NCBI GenBank assembly: GCA_947453465.1
Contig: CANGGL010000004.1
Span: 1-57,936 of the forward strand
Source of the DNA: Microbacteriaceae bacterium
GTDB lineage: Bacteria > Actinomycetota > Actinomycetes > Actinomycetales > Microbacteriaceae
Reading direction: 5' to 3'
DNA length: 57,936 nucleotides
Of this stretch, positions 9,744 through 18,778 are shown piece after piece. Each line of letters begins with the position of its first letter. Positions within the stretch are counted from its first letter, which is position 1. A program made the translations under genes and the position numbers. The notes under the pieces are model-generated. The model searched no databases. It worked only from the letters and a program-made list of their open reading frames with translations, and was not told the DNA's origin.

Positions 9744-10193
9744 TTAGTTTTTAGGCCAAGCCCAAATTTCCAGCTGAACTCCGTCTGGGTCGCGCAAGTA
9801 TGCCCAGCGAGAACCAGCCAAGTCGCCGTCGGTCAAAGTCACTGGTGGGGCATTGAACACCGCTCCGCGCTCAAGCAGTGCTGAGTAGGCCGCATCCATG
9901 TCATCAATCTGCAGACAAATGTGGGTTGCGCCGACATCGCCATTGGTCAGGCTGAAGTCCTTGCCGCGCGGGTTGTGATATTCGAGAAACTCGATTCGGG
10001 TTGCGCCAATCTCGATCATTGAGAAAGATAGCTCGGTGCCCTCAACCTGCACGGCGTCAGACAACTCTTTGCCGTGACCATGGTTCACCGGGCCCGGGGT
10101 CAGGTCGAACATCTTCGAATACCAATCGAATGACCGCTTCATGTCTCGCACGGTTATTCCGATGTGATGCACACCTTCAACTTTGAATGACAT
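9744..10193 (-). CDS. VOC family protein (glyoxalase/dioxygenase-fold metalloenzyme)
   Basis: VHHIGITVRDMKRSFDWY...FLEYHNP...THICLQIDDMDAAY...GVQLEIWAWP; start at MSFKVEG. Confidence 0.88.
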   Translation of the reverse strand: MSFKVEGVHHIGITVRDMKRSFDWYSKMFDLTPGPVNHGHGKELSDAVQVEGTELSFSMIEIGATRIEFLEYHNPRGKDFSLTNGDVGATHICLQIDDMDAAYSALLERGAVFNAPPVTLTDGDLAGSRWAYLRDPDGVQLEIWAWPKN

Positions 10194-10465
10194 GGGCGAA
10201 ACCTTTCTCGGGCTATTTACACTCTCAGTCAACATTATTTGTCGGGTGTTCAGGCTCGTCAACCATAACGGTTTGAAAACGTTTGGAGCTGATTTTTTCC
10301 ACGCTCGAGGCGGTAGCCCAGTAAATCAATGGTTTTTCGAGATTCTTGCGAAAGATATTGACACCATTTCACGCCTCAGGAATGTTGATTCCGTTCAAAC
10401 TGTTCATCTAGACTAAACACGCGTCACAGGCCATAACTGGCCTAGACAGTCGAGGAGGACAAGCA

Positions 10466-11845
10466 ATGACAACTGCAACATTCGGCACCAATCAGGTGGA
10501 CTGGGAACAGCGTCTTGATTTTGACAAGTTGCGCACTGAGCGCCTTGCCAAGCTGAAGGTCGAGCTTGAGAAGTCAAGCGTCGGTGCACTCCTTGCCTTC
10601 GACTTCGCCAACATCCGCTACATGTCTTCGACGCACATCGGCACCTGGGCGATCGACAAGGCCATTCGCTTTGCTCTCGTCACCCGCAAGACCGACCCAA
10701 TTGTCTGGGACTTCGGTTCGGCAGCGAAGCACCACCAGCTTTACAACCCTTGGCTAGACACCACCACCGCCGAGGCCGACGCTGACCCACATGCACCTCA
10801 CCACGGGGCAGTTAAGCCACGCGCCGAGTCTGGCGCACGCGCCGGAATCTCGACCCTTCGTGGTGCTTTCAACCCGGATGCCGGCATCGCCGACGAGGTT
10901 GCCTCAAAGATCAAGCGTGAACTAGAGAAGTACGGACTACTAAATGAGCCTCTAGGAATCGACATCGTTGAGCTCCCGATTTTGTTTGCACTTCAGCGTG
11001 CCGGCATCACAGTGGTTGACGGTCAGCAGATCTTCCTAAACGCACGTGCGGTCAAGACCGGCGAAGAGATCGGATTGCTAACCCAGGCTGCTTCGATGGT
11101 TGATGCTGCCTACGAAAAGCTCTACGAGTTCCTTCGCCCAGGCGTCAAAGAGAACGAGGCCGTCGGTCTAGTTTCGAAGGTTCTTTATGACCTCGGTTCA
11201 GAGTATGTAGAGGGCGTAAACGCCATCTCAGGTGAGCGCTGCTCGCCACACCCACACGTTTATTCAGACCGCTTGATTCGCCCTGGCGACCCTGCCTTCT
11301 TCGACATCCTGCACAGCTATCAGGGTTACCGCACCTGCTACTACCGCACCTTCGCGGTTGGCTCGGCAAGCTCGGCCCAGCACGATGCCTATAAACGTGC
11401 CCGTGAATACATGGACCGCGCGATTGCCTTGGTTCGCCCAGGTGCAACCACCGCAGATATCGTTGCCGTCTGGCCGAAGGCCGAGGAGTTTGGCTTTGCC
11501 AACGAAGAAGCAGCATTTGCTCTTCAGTATGGACACGGTGTTGGTCTGTCGATTTGGGAGAAGCCGATCTTCTCTCGCCTCGTTTCATTCGACCACCCAG
11601 AGGTACTTGTCGAAGGCATGGTCTTCGCACTCGAGACCTACTGGCCATCGGCCGACGGTTGGGGTGCTGCCCGAATCGAAGAAGAAGTTGTGGTGACTGC
11701 CACTGGATGCCAGGTCATCACCAAGTTCCCAGCCGAAGACTTGCTAGTCGCCGGCCAGCGCTACTACTCAGTAGGCGGCCCACTACCTTTGCAGCGCGAC
11801 TCACAGTCGCACCTAAACACCCCTGCGGGTCGCGGCGAAATCTAG
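10466..11845 (+). CDS. M24 family (creatinase/aminopeptidase P/DddP-like) hydrolase or lyase
   Basis: AFFDILHSYQGYRTCYYRTFAVG, LQYGHGVGLSIWEKP, GMVFALETYW, ARIEEEVVVT; RBS GGAGGAC. Confidence 0.85.
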   Translation: MTTATFGTNQVDWEQRLDFDKLRTERLAKLKVELEKSSVGALLAFDFANIRYMSSTHIGTWAIDKAIRFALVTRKTDPIVWDFGSAAKHHQLYNPWLDTTTAEADADPHAPHHGAVKPRAESGARAGISTLRGAFNPDAGIADEVASKIKRELEKYGLLNEPLGIDIVELPILFALQRAGITVVDGQQIFLNARAVKTGEEIGLLTQAASMVDAAYEKLYEFLRPGVKENEAVGLVSKVLYDLGSEYVEGVNAISGERCSPHPHVYSDRLIRPGDPAFFDILHSYQGYRTCYYRTFAVGSASSAQHDAYKRAREYMDRAIALVRPGATTADIVAVWPKAEEFGFANEEAAFALQYGHGVGLSIWEKPIFSRLVSFDHPEVLVEGMVFALETYWPSADGWGAARIEEEVVVTATGCQVITKFPAEDLLVAGQRYYSVGGPLPLQRDSQSHLNTPAGRGEI

Positions 11846-11850
11846 GCATC

Positions 11851-12915
11851 ATGACCAACCAGATGATTGCAGCGGTTTACCACGGCAGTGGTGACGTGAG
11901 AGTTGAAAGCATGGACGTGCCAACCCCGGCTCCGGGCGAGGTTCTCCTCAAGATCTTGCGTTCGGGCATGTGCGGAACCGATGCGTCTGAGTACAAGTCG
12001 GGCCCAAAACTGTTCCCGGTCTTTGCCAAGCACCCAAACAGTGGTCACCAGGGCCCAATGGTCATTGGTCACGAGTTCATCGGTGAAATCATCGGCGAGG
12101 TTGACCCGGCCTCAGGTTTCAAGGCTGGGGACATCGTTGCCTCGGGTGCCGGCATCAGCTGTGGCAAATGCAAGCGTTGCGAAGAGGGTCGAACCAACCT
12201 TTGCGACAAGTATGTAACCCTCGGTCTAAACCGTCACGGCGGAATGGCGCAGTTTGTTGCTGCGCCAACCAGCACTTTGGTTAAGGTTCCCGCCGGAATC
12301 AGTCTCGATGCGGCGGGCATCGCCCAGCCGTTAGCGGTTGGCCTGCATGCGGCTCGCCGCTCAGGCGTGCGCAACGGCGACAAGGTCTTGCTGATCGGCT
12401 CTGGGGCAATCGGCACCTTCGTTCTTGCGGGTCTCAAGCACATCGTCGATGCCGAAGTGACCGTGCTTGATTTTGGCGGCAGTCGCCTAGAGCGCGCTGC
12501 TCGACTCGGTGCTGACCACACGGTCGAGGTTGGCCCAGACGCTGTCGAAAACATCAAGAAGATCTTCGGCTCAACCGGCATCGACGTGGTCATCGAGGCC
12601 AGCGGTGCTCCTGGTCAGTTGCCATTTGCGATTGAGATGGTGAAGCGCGGTGGAACCATTTTGCAGGTTGGCTTGCCATCGACGCACCCAGAAATCGACC
12701 TACACAAGTTGGTCTTGAGTGAAATAGACATCATCACCACGTTGGCGCACGTCTGCGGCGAAGACCTAGCTCCCTCACTAGAGATTCTGAACTCCAGCTC
12801 TCTGGCTCAAGAGCTGATCGAAGGCGTTTATCCTTTGTCACAGATAAGCAACCAACTTGAACTTCTAAGCACCGGCAAAATTCAAGGCAAAGTCCTTTTC
12901 GACCCATCGCTTTGA
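11851..12915 (+). CDS. Zinc-dependent medium-chain alcohol/polyol dehydrogenase
   Basis: MCGTDASEYK, GHEFIGEIIG, CGKCKRCEEGRTNLC, GSGAIGTF; ATG 11851 preferred over the track start. Confidence 0.9.
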   Translation: MTNQMIAAVYHGSGDVRVESMDVPTPAPGEVLLKILRSGMCGTDASEYKSGPKLFPVFAKHPNSGHQGPMVIGHEFIGEIIGEVDPASGFKAGDIVASGAGISCGKCKRCEEGRTNLCDKYVTLGLNRHGGMAQFVAAPTSTLVKVPAGISLDAAGIAQPLAVGLHAARRSGVRNGDKVLLIGSGAIGTFVLAGLKHIVDAEVTVLDFGGSRLERAARLGADHTVEVGPDAVENIKKIFGSTGIDVVIEASGAPGQLPFAIEMVKRGGTILQVGLPSTHPEIDLHKLVLSEIDIITTLAHVCGEDLAPSLEILNSSSLAQELIEGVYPLSQISNQLELLSTGKIQGKVLFDPSL

Positions 12916-12943
12916 AACAGTAACTGAGAAATAGGGAGCAAAA

Positions 12944-14002
12944 ATGAAGGCAGCAATTTTTTACGGAGCCAAGGACATTCGTGTTGAGAATGTGGCCGAG
13001 CCTCAGATGGTTGGCCCTGGTGAAGTGCGACTAAAGCCGTTCTGGTGCGGCATCTGCGGCACCGATGTGCACGAGTATGCGATGGGTCCGATTGTTATCC
13101 CATCGAAGCCTCACAAGCTAAACGGCTCAATCTTGCCTCAGATTCTTGGTCATGAATTCTCTGCTGAGGTGCTTGAACTTGGAAGGGGCGTAACCAACGT
13201 CAAGGTTGGCGACCGGGTCTCGGTTATGCCACTACTTTCTTGTGGTGTTTGCTACTTCTGTTCCCGCGGCGACAACCACCTCTGCACTTCGATGGCATGC
13301 ATCGGTTTGAGCTGCGAATGGGGTGGTATCGCCGAGCAGGCTGTTGTTCCGGCCGCCAACGTGTTCAAGCTGCACGATTCAATGTCTGACGTAGCCGGCG
13401 CGCTAGTCGAGCCTTTGGCGGTGGCTGCCTACGGTGTTGACCGCGGCAACGTTCGTCCTGGAGACACCATCCTGATCACCGGTGCCGGCCCAATCGGCGC
13501 CCTGGCCACCATCTATGCGGAGAACCTAGGCGCACGCGTCTTCGTCTCCGAGCTAAACCCAAACCGCAAGAAGTTAATCGATGACCTGGGTGTGGCAACT
13601 CTGCTTGACCCAACCAAGGATGACGTCACCGCGATTCTGAAGGACGCGACCGGCGGCATCGGCGTTGACGCTGTCATCGAATGTTCGGGTAACGAGCGCG
13701 CGTTGCAGACTGCTGTAAAGGCTGTTCGCTCTGGTGGTTACATCGTTCAGACCGGCCTGCACACTCGCCCAGCATCGATTGAGCCAATGGAGTTCTCAGA
13801 GCGCGAGATTACCTACACCGGAACCTGGTGCTACCCGGTAACCGACTGGCCTCGCATCATCGAACTAATCGGCCGCCGCGGCCTTCCGGTTGAAAAGGTG
13901 GTCAGCTCTCAGATCGCTATGGATGACATCGTTGCCAAGGGTTTCGAAGAGTTGGTTTCACCAACCGGCAACGAAACCAAAGTTCTAGTCAGGGGTTACT
14001 AA
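12944..14002 (+). CDS. 2,3-butanediol dehydrogenase-like Zn-dependent alcohol dehydrogenase
   Basis: ICGTDVHEYAMGPIVIP, GHEFSAEVLELG, SCGVCYFCSRGDNHLC, GAGPIGA. Confidence 0.9.
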   Translation: MKAAIFYGAKDIRVENVAEPQMVGPGEVRLKPFWCGICGTDVHEYAMGPIVIPSKPHKLNGSILPQILGHEFSAEVLELGRGVTNVKVGDRVSVMPLLSCGVCYFCSRGDNHLCTSMACIGLSCEWGGIAEQAVVPAANVFKLHDSMSDVAGALVEPLAVAAYGVDRGNVRPGDTILITGAGPIGALATIYAENLGARVFVSELNPNRKKLIDDLGVATLLDPTKDDVTAILKDATGGIGVDAVIECSGNERALQTAVKAVRSGGYIVQTGLHTRPASIEPMEFSEREITYTGTWCYPVTDWPRIIELIGRRGLPVEKVVSSQIAMDDIVAKGFEELVSPTGNETKVLVRGY

Positions 14003-14004
14003 AC

Positions 14005-14979
14005 ATGAAGGCACTTGAATTCGTCTCAGAAGGCGTAGCCAAGGTTAACGAGCTAGACATCCCAGAGATTGGCGATGACGAGGTACTGATTGCCTCTCGC
14101 GCGGTGGGTGTTTGTCACTCAGACATCGAACTGCTTGAGGGTCGCTACATCATCCCGTTCAGCTACCCAATCATCCCTGGCCACGAGTGGTCGGGTGAGG
14201 TAATGCGCGTCGGCTCCAAGGTGACCAACTTCAAGAAGGGTGACCACGTGGTTGGCGACTGCGTGATTGGCGATGACCACTTTGGTTTCTCAATCAGCGG
14301 TGCGGCCGCCGAGTTCTTCATTACGAAGGAATCATGGCTTCACAAGATTCCAAACAACATCTCTTGGAATAACGGAGCGTTGGTCGAGCCATTCAGTGTG
14401 GCTTATTACGCGTTGATGCGCGTTGGCAACGTAAACGCCAGTGACACCTTGGTTGTGCTTGGTGCAGGGCCAATCGGTCTTGCCGTCACCGCTGCTGCCA
14501 AGGCGCTTGGCGCAAAGACCATCGTGGTTGAGCCCGTTGACTTCCGACAGAAGGCGGCTCACGAACTTGGTGCTGACTATGTCTGCTCTCCAGACGAGAT
14601 CGCGGCAGTTCTGGCCAAGGTAACCGAAGGCCGCGGCGCAAACGTTGTTGTTGAGGCCACCGGCCGCCCAGATGTGATGGCAACCGCGCTTGAGCTGGCT
14701 GGCTTCAAGGGCCGCGTCGCTTACATTGGCATTGATGTTGGTAAGTCTGCGCCGGCACAACTTGGTTTGATCCAGTCAAAGGAGCTCACCATCACCGGGT
14801 CGATTGGTTCACCTGGTGTGTGGGAAGAAACCATTCGATTCATGTCCAACAAGAACATCGATCTTTCACCATTGGTGACAGCTCGATTCACGGTTGATGA
14901 AGCACTCGGCGCAGTAGAGGCGGCACAGCGCCCGATGGAGAACATCAAGGCTCACATTGAGTTCAACGCCAGCATCTAG
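14005..14979 (+). CDS. Zn-type alcohol dehydrogenase (MDR family)
   Basis: VCHSDIELLEG, GHEWSGEVMRVG, LGAGPIGLAV; the four-Cys structural zinc loop seen in the two preceding genes is missing. Confidence 0.88.
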   Translation: MKALEFVSEGVAKVNELDIPEIGDDEVLIASRAVGVCHSDIELLEGRYIIPFSYPIIPGHEWSGEVMRVGSKVTNFKKGDHVVGDCVIGDDHFGFSISGAAAEFFITKESWLHKIPNNISWNNGALVEPFSVAYYALMRVGNVNASDTLVVLGAGPIGLAVTAAAKALGAKTIVVEPVDFRQKAAHELGADYVCSPDEIAAVLAKVTEGRGANVVVEATGRPDVMATALELAGFKGRVAYIGIDVGKSAPAQLGLIQSKELTITGSIGSPGVWEETIRFMSNKNIDLSPLVTARFTVDEALGAVEAAQRPMENIKAHIEFNASI

Positions 14980-14984
14980 GCATA

Positions 14985-15020
14985 AAAAAATGGCCCGTCC
15001 GATTGGACGGGCCATTTTTT
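14985..15020. terminator. Bidirectional Rho-independent terminator
   Basis: AAAAAATGGCCCGTCC-GATT-GGACGGGCCATTTTTT between convergent genes. Confidence 0.93.
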
Positions 15021-15044
15021 GTCCCCTGGAAAGGGAGGAGACGC

Positions 15045-16121
15045 TTACTTTGGAAGAATGTTTGCGTCGCGGTATGCCTGAACGTTTGAGAAGAAGCTCT
15101 TTGGGCTTGATCGGAAGTTCAGGAAGCCAGCTTCGCGAGACTTGGTCATGTCGGTGAAGCACTCTATCTGACGACCTAGGTCGCTGTCGCTGTGCCACCA
15201 TGAAGCCAACTTCGTCACGTCATGCACCGCCAGACCGTGCTTCTTAGCAATCTCTTCCCAGACCGGAGCAGCGTCTTTCATCTGCTCTTCTAGTGGCTGG
15301 AAGTGCTCCGCCTTCGGGCCCTCATACTCGACGCCGAAGTGCTCGGCGATCTGGGGCCATAGCCAGCGCCAGCGGAAGGTATCTCCGTTAGCGATGTTGA
15401 ACGCCTGGTTCTCGCCGGCTGGGTTGGTGGATGCCCAAACCAACTGCTCGCCGAGAAGGTCGGCATCTGTGACGTCGACCACGCCGTTCCAAGCCTGGGT
15501 TGAACCAGGGAAGATGAATGGCTTGCCAAGGGCCTTCTGAATCTCGGCGTAAACCGAAAGGGTCAGCACCATGTTCATGGCGTTGTCTACCGCGTAGCCA
15601 AAGATTGTGTGTGAGCGGTGAACGCTCCAGGTGAAGCCCTGCTTCTTCGCAGCAGAGAATAGCTCGTCTTCTTGGGTGTAGTAGAAGTTAGGGACGTCGA
15701 GGCGAGGCTCATCCTCGTGGAATGGGGTCTCGGCCATCACAGCGTTTGCGTAGTTATCGAATGGGCCGAGGTAGTGCTTCAGGCCGGTCTGAAGGGCGAC
15801 GTGGCGCACTCCACCGTCTGGCTCTAGGGCGGCAAGGAGGTTGCGAATGGTTGCACCATTCACCTCGATGTTCTCAGCCTCGGTGTCCTTCTTGATCCAA
15901 GCGGTCATGAACACGATCTCTGGCTTGAGGCCTGAAAGTGCACTCTTGACGCCTTCTGCGTCTAGGAGGTCTGCCTTGATGTGGTGAACACCAGCCGGAA
16001 GGCCTTCGGTTCTGCGGGAAAGCCCGTGGACATCCCAACCATCCTTCAGAAGCTGCTTAGCGATTACCTGGCCCGAAATGCCGGTTACGCCGACGATGAG
16101 AGCGCGTTTATTGGTGCTCAT
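15045..16121 (-). CDS. SDR family oxidoreductase, PRISE (progesterone 5beta-reductase/iridoid synthase)-like
   Basis: LIVGVTGISGQVIAKQLL; ALQTGLKHYLGPFDNY; PNFYYTQEDELF; TWSVHRSHTIFGYAVDNAMNM; NIANGDTFRWRWLWPQIAEHFGVEYEG; start at MSTNKRAL. Confidence 0.85.
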   Translation of the reverse strand: MSTNKRALIVGVTGISGQVIAKQLLKDGWDVHGLSRRTEGLPAGVHHIKADLLDAEGVKSALSGLKPEIVFMTAWIKKDTEAENIEVNGATIRNLLAALEPDGGVRHVALQTGLKHYLGPFDNYANAVMAETPFHEDEPRLDVPNFYYTQEDELFSAAKKQGFTWSVHRSHTIFGYAVDNAMNMVLTLSVYAEIQKALGKPFIFPGSTQAWNGVVDVTDADLLGEQLVWASTNPAGENQAFNIANGDTFRWRWLWPQIAEHFGVEYEGPKAEHFQPLEEQMKDAAPVWEEIAKKHGLAVHDVTKLASWWHSDSDLGRQIECFTDMTKSREAGFLNFRSSPKSFFSNVQAYRDANILPK

Positions 16122-16203
16122 TCTGAATATCTCCATTTCATCAGTGGTGTTCACTTGAGATGAACGTTACCAGTAAACATTGGGTCAAGATATAGACAAA
16201 TAA

Positions 16204-16396
16204 ATAACGATTTGGTCAGAAATACGCCTAGGGCGAATTGGACGGCTAAATAAATTAGCGGCGACGCACAAGCGCTCTTAAAACCTTGATAAACAGGGGT
16301 TTTCACTCGAAACCAAAATTTATACCACCGGGAATAAAAGCCCGGTCATCGCGCAAGAAAACTGACCTAGAAATAGAAATGTCGCCGAATCGTTAT
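16204..16396. promoter_or_regulatory. Divergent promoter region with an inverted pair of ATAACGATTyGG motifs (16204-16215; 16385-16396 reverse)
   Basis: Direct reading: ataacgatttgg and reverse complement of ccgaatcgttat; 11/12 match. Confidence 0.4.
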
Positions 16397-16486
16397 CGTA
16401 AGTGTGCCTAAACGTTGTCAAGGTTTCATAAAGTAGGACTCAACACAGTGGTAAAGATTCCACGAAAGATGCTTCAAGGAGAACAA

Positions 16487-17524
16487 ATGGCAGATCGAAG
16501 TGCCGCAACCCTTTCAACGGGTTCGCGCTTTCAGGTTTCGAAAGGCCTATTGACTGTCTTGGTTTCGACCGCAGTCCTGTTTGCACTTAGCGCAGCACTT
16601 GCACCAACCAGCGTCGCTCCAGGCACTCTAAGTGGAATGCTCCCATTCGCGGCGATTCTAGCCATCGTCGGTCTTGGTCAGATGCTGGTAATCCAGCAGG
16701 CCGGCATCGACCTATCTGTTGCTGGTTCCGTTTCTCTAGCTGCGGTTATCGTCACCGTGTATCCGACCGGCGACAACAGCAGATTAGTTCCAGCCCTTCT
16801 TATGGCTTTCGGAGTTTCGCTAGCCACCGGACTTCTAAATGGTGTGCTCATCGGTTTCATCAAGTTGAACCCAATCATCGCCACTCTTGGCACCAACTCA
16901 CTTCTATACGGCCTAGTAATGGCGATCTCGCAGGGCATCCCTCGCCAGACCACCTCACGCCTTCAGAGCATCGTCACCAGTGCAACTTTTGGTATTCCCA
17001 ACACCGTTTACTTCGCTCTTGCCACTCTCTTGATTGTGATTCTCTTCTTGCGCAAAACCGTGGCAGGTCGTCGTTTCGAATCAATCGGAGCCAGCCCTGC
17101 GGTGGCGAGCATCTCAGGTCTGCGAGTTCGTACCCACCTAGGTCTTGCCTATGTCTGGGGTCAGTTGCTCTACACGCTTGCCGGTGTCTTGATTGCCGGA
17201 GTTATCTCATCGCCAAACGGTTCGATGGGTGACGCCTACCTACTGCCTTCAGTTGCCGTGGTAGTTCTTGGTGGCACATCACTTCTCGGTGGTCGCGGTT
17301 TGCCAACGGCAACCGTTATCGCTGCTGTCTTCTTGTCTCAGCTAGACCAGTTCGTCTTGGCCCTCGGCGTGAACTTTGCGGTTCGCACCCTGGTACAGGC
17401 TGCTGCGCTAGCGATTGGTGTCGCTATCTACACCGTGGACTGGTCTCGAGTGAGAGCAGTTCTCAACAAACTCCTGTCGGCGAACAGCCGCGGGCAGAAC
17501 CAAGCTTCTTTGCCTTCGGCTTAG
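16487..17524 (+). CDS. RbsC-family sugar-type ABC transporter permease
   Basis: GLGQMLVIQQAGIDLSVAGSVSLAAVI; VVVLGGTSLLGGRG; ATG 16487 with GGAG RBS. Confidence 0.9.
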   Translation: MADRSAATLSTGSRFQVSKGLLTVLVSTAVLFALSAALAPTSVAPGTLSGMLPFAAILAIVGLGQMLVIQQAGIDLSVAGSVSLAAVIVTVYPTGDNSRLVPALLMAFGVSLATGLLNGVLIGFIKLNPIIATLGTNSLLYGLVMAISQGIPRQTTSRLQSIVTSATFGIPNTVYFALATLLIVILFLRKTVAGRRFESIGASPAVASISGLRVRTHLGLAYVWGQLLYTLAGVLIAGVISSPNGSMGDAYLLPSVAVVVLGGTSLLGGRGLPTATVIAAVFLSQLDQFVLALGVNFAVRTLVQAAALAIGVAIYTVDWSRVRAVLNKLLSANSRGQNQASLPSA

Positions 17525-17577
17525 AGGTCAAAAAAGGCGCGACATTGATGTCACGCTGTTAGATGGAGGAAACAAAG

Positions 17578-18672
17578 ATGATTCGTCGTCGTAAAATCGC
17601 CGCGGTAATTTCCGCAGCGGCAGCAGCATCGATGCTTTTGACCGGCGCCGTCGCCGGCGTAGCATCAAGCGCATCAGCAGCAACCACCCCTTCATGGTGT
17701 GGCCCTAAGAAGATCACCATGGGTCTAACCGATGGTTTCGGTGGCAACAACTGGCGTCTAGTAACCACAGCTTCTGCTCGCGCAGAGGTTGCAAAGTGCA
17801 AGAGCGTTACCAAGCTTCTATATGCAGATGGCCAGGGAAACACTACTAAGGCAATCTCAGACATCAAGGGCATGGTTGCCAAGGGCGTCAAGGCTCTGGT
17901 TGTATTCCCAGATGCTGGTAAGGCAATCCTTCCAACCCTTCGCGCTGCATACAAGGCCGGCGTTGTAACCGTTCCTTACCGCGTTGACCCATCAGGCGTC
18001 AATGGCAAGGACTACACCATCTGGATCGGCGGAGACTTCGTCACCGACGGTAAGAACTGGGGTACCTGGACCAAGAAGAACTTCCCTAACGGTGCAAACA
18101 TCCTGTTCTTGTCAGGTCCTGCTGGAAACAGCCAGGGTGTCGACGAGCGCAAGGGCTTCGAGTCAGTTCTTGGCAACGGAAGCGGTGCCTACAAGTACAT
18201 CGGCGAGAAGCCTTTCGAAGTTACTAACTGGGACCCAGCTCTAACTCAGAAGGTTCTAACCGCAGCAATCGCGAAGTACCCAAAGATCGACGTTATCTTC
18301 TCCGACTTCGGCCCAGTTATGGTTTCATCTCTAGGCGAGTTCGCAAAGAGCGGTCGCTCAATCCCAGCACTAGCAACCTCAGATGGCAACATCCTTGGCT
18401 GCTTCTACCAGGACAACGTGAAGGCTAACAAGGACTTCAAGTTGATGACCGTTGCAACCGGAAACGACCACGTACGTCTAGCAGTTCAGCAGGCCGTTGC
18501 TCGCGCAACTGGCGGCAAGATTCCAACTGCAACCTCGTTCAAGGCTCCAATTTTCGAGGACTCAACCACCGGCAAGCCGCACCCAGTGCAGTGTAACCGC
18601 AGCATCAACGACTGGACCTTCTTGTCAGCTCAGATGGCTGGCGCAGACCAGGAAGCACTACTAAAGAAGTAA
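17578..18672 (+). CDS. RbsB-type periplasmic substrate-binding protein
   Basis: Signal peptide MIRRRKIAAVISAAAAASMLLTGAVAGVASSASA; periplasmic-binding-protein fold segments; GATGGAGGAAAC RBS. Confidence 0.9.
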   Translation: MIRRRKIAAVISAAAAASMLLTGAVAGVASSASAATTPSWCGPKKITMGLTDGFGGNNWRLVTTASARAEVAKCKSVTKLLYADGQGNTTKAISDIKGMVAKGVKALVVFPDAGKAILPTLRAAYKAGVVTVPYRVDPSGVNGKDYTIWIGGDFVTDGKNWGTWTKKNFPNGANILFLSGPAGNSQGVDERKGFESVLGNGSGAYKYIGEKPFEVTNWDPALTQKVLTAAIAKYPKIDVIFSDFGPVMVSSLGEFAKSGRSIPALATSDGNILGCFYQDNVKANKDFKLMTVATGNDHVRLAVQQAVARATGGKIPTATSFKAPIFEDSTTGKPHPVQCNRSINDWTFLSAQMAGADQEALLKK

Positions 18673-18708
18673 TGAACTAAAGCAGTAAAGAAGTAGCTCC
18701 ACAGGTTG

Positions 18709-18738
18709 CTGGGCCGGCTTAGAAATAGGCCGGCCCAG
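18709..18738 (+). other. Intra-operonic strong hairpin without poly-U, between binding-protein and ATPase genes
   Basis: CTGGGCCGGC-ttagaaatag-GCCGGCCCAG, perfect 10 bp stem. Confidence 0.75.
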
Positions 18739-18778
18739 TGCACCGTCTAAAACAACTTGAAATACCAGGAGAAGCAAA

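Noticed and set aside
10183-10416. 77-aa plus-strand ORF upstream of the M24 gene
   Set aside because: Overlaps the VOC 5' end and the promoter region; AT-rich, no RBS or homology cue
11554-11850. N-terminal extension of the first dehydrogenase ORF
   Set aside because: Lies inside the M24 gene in another frame; ATG at 11851 gives a canonical MDR N-terminus
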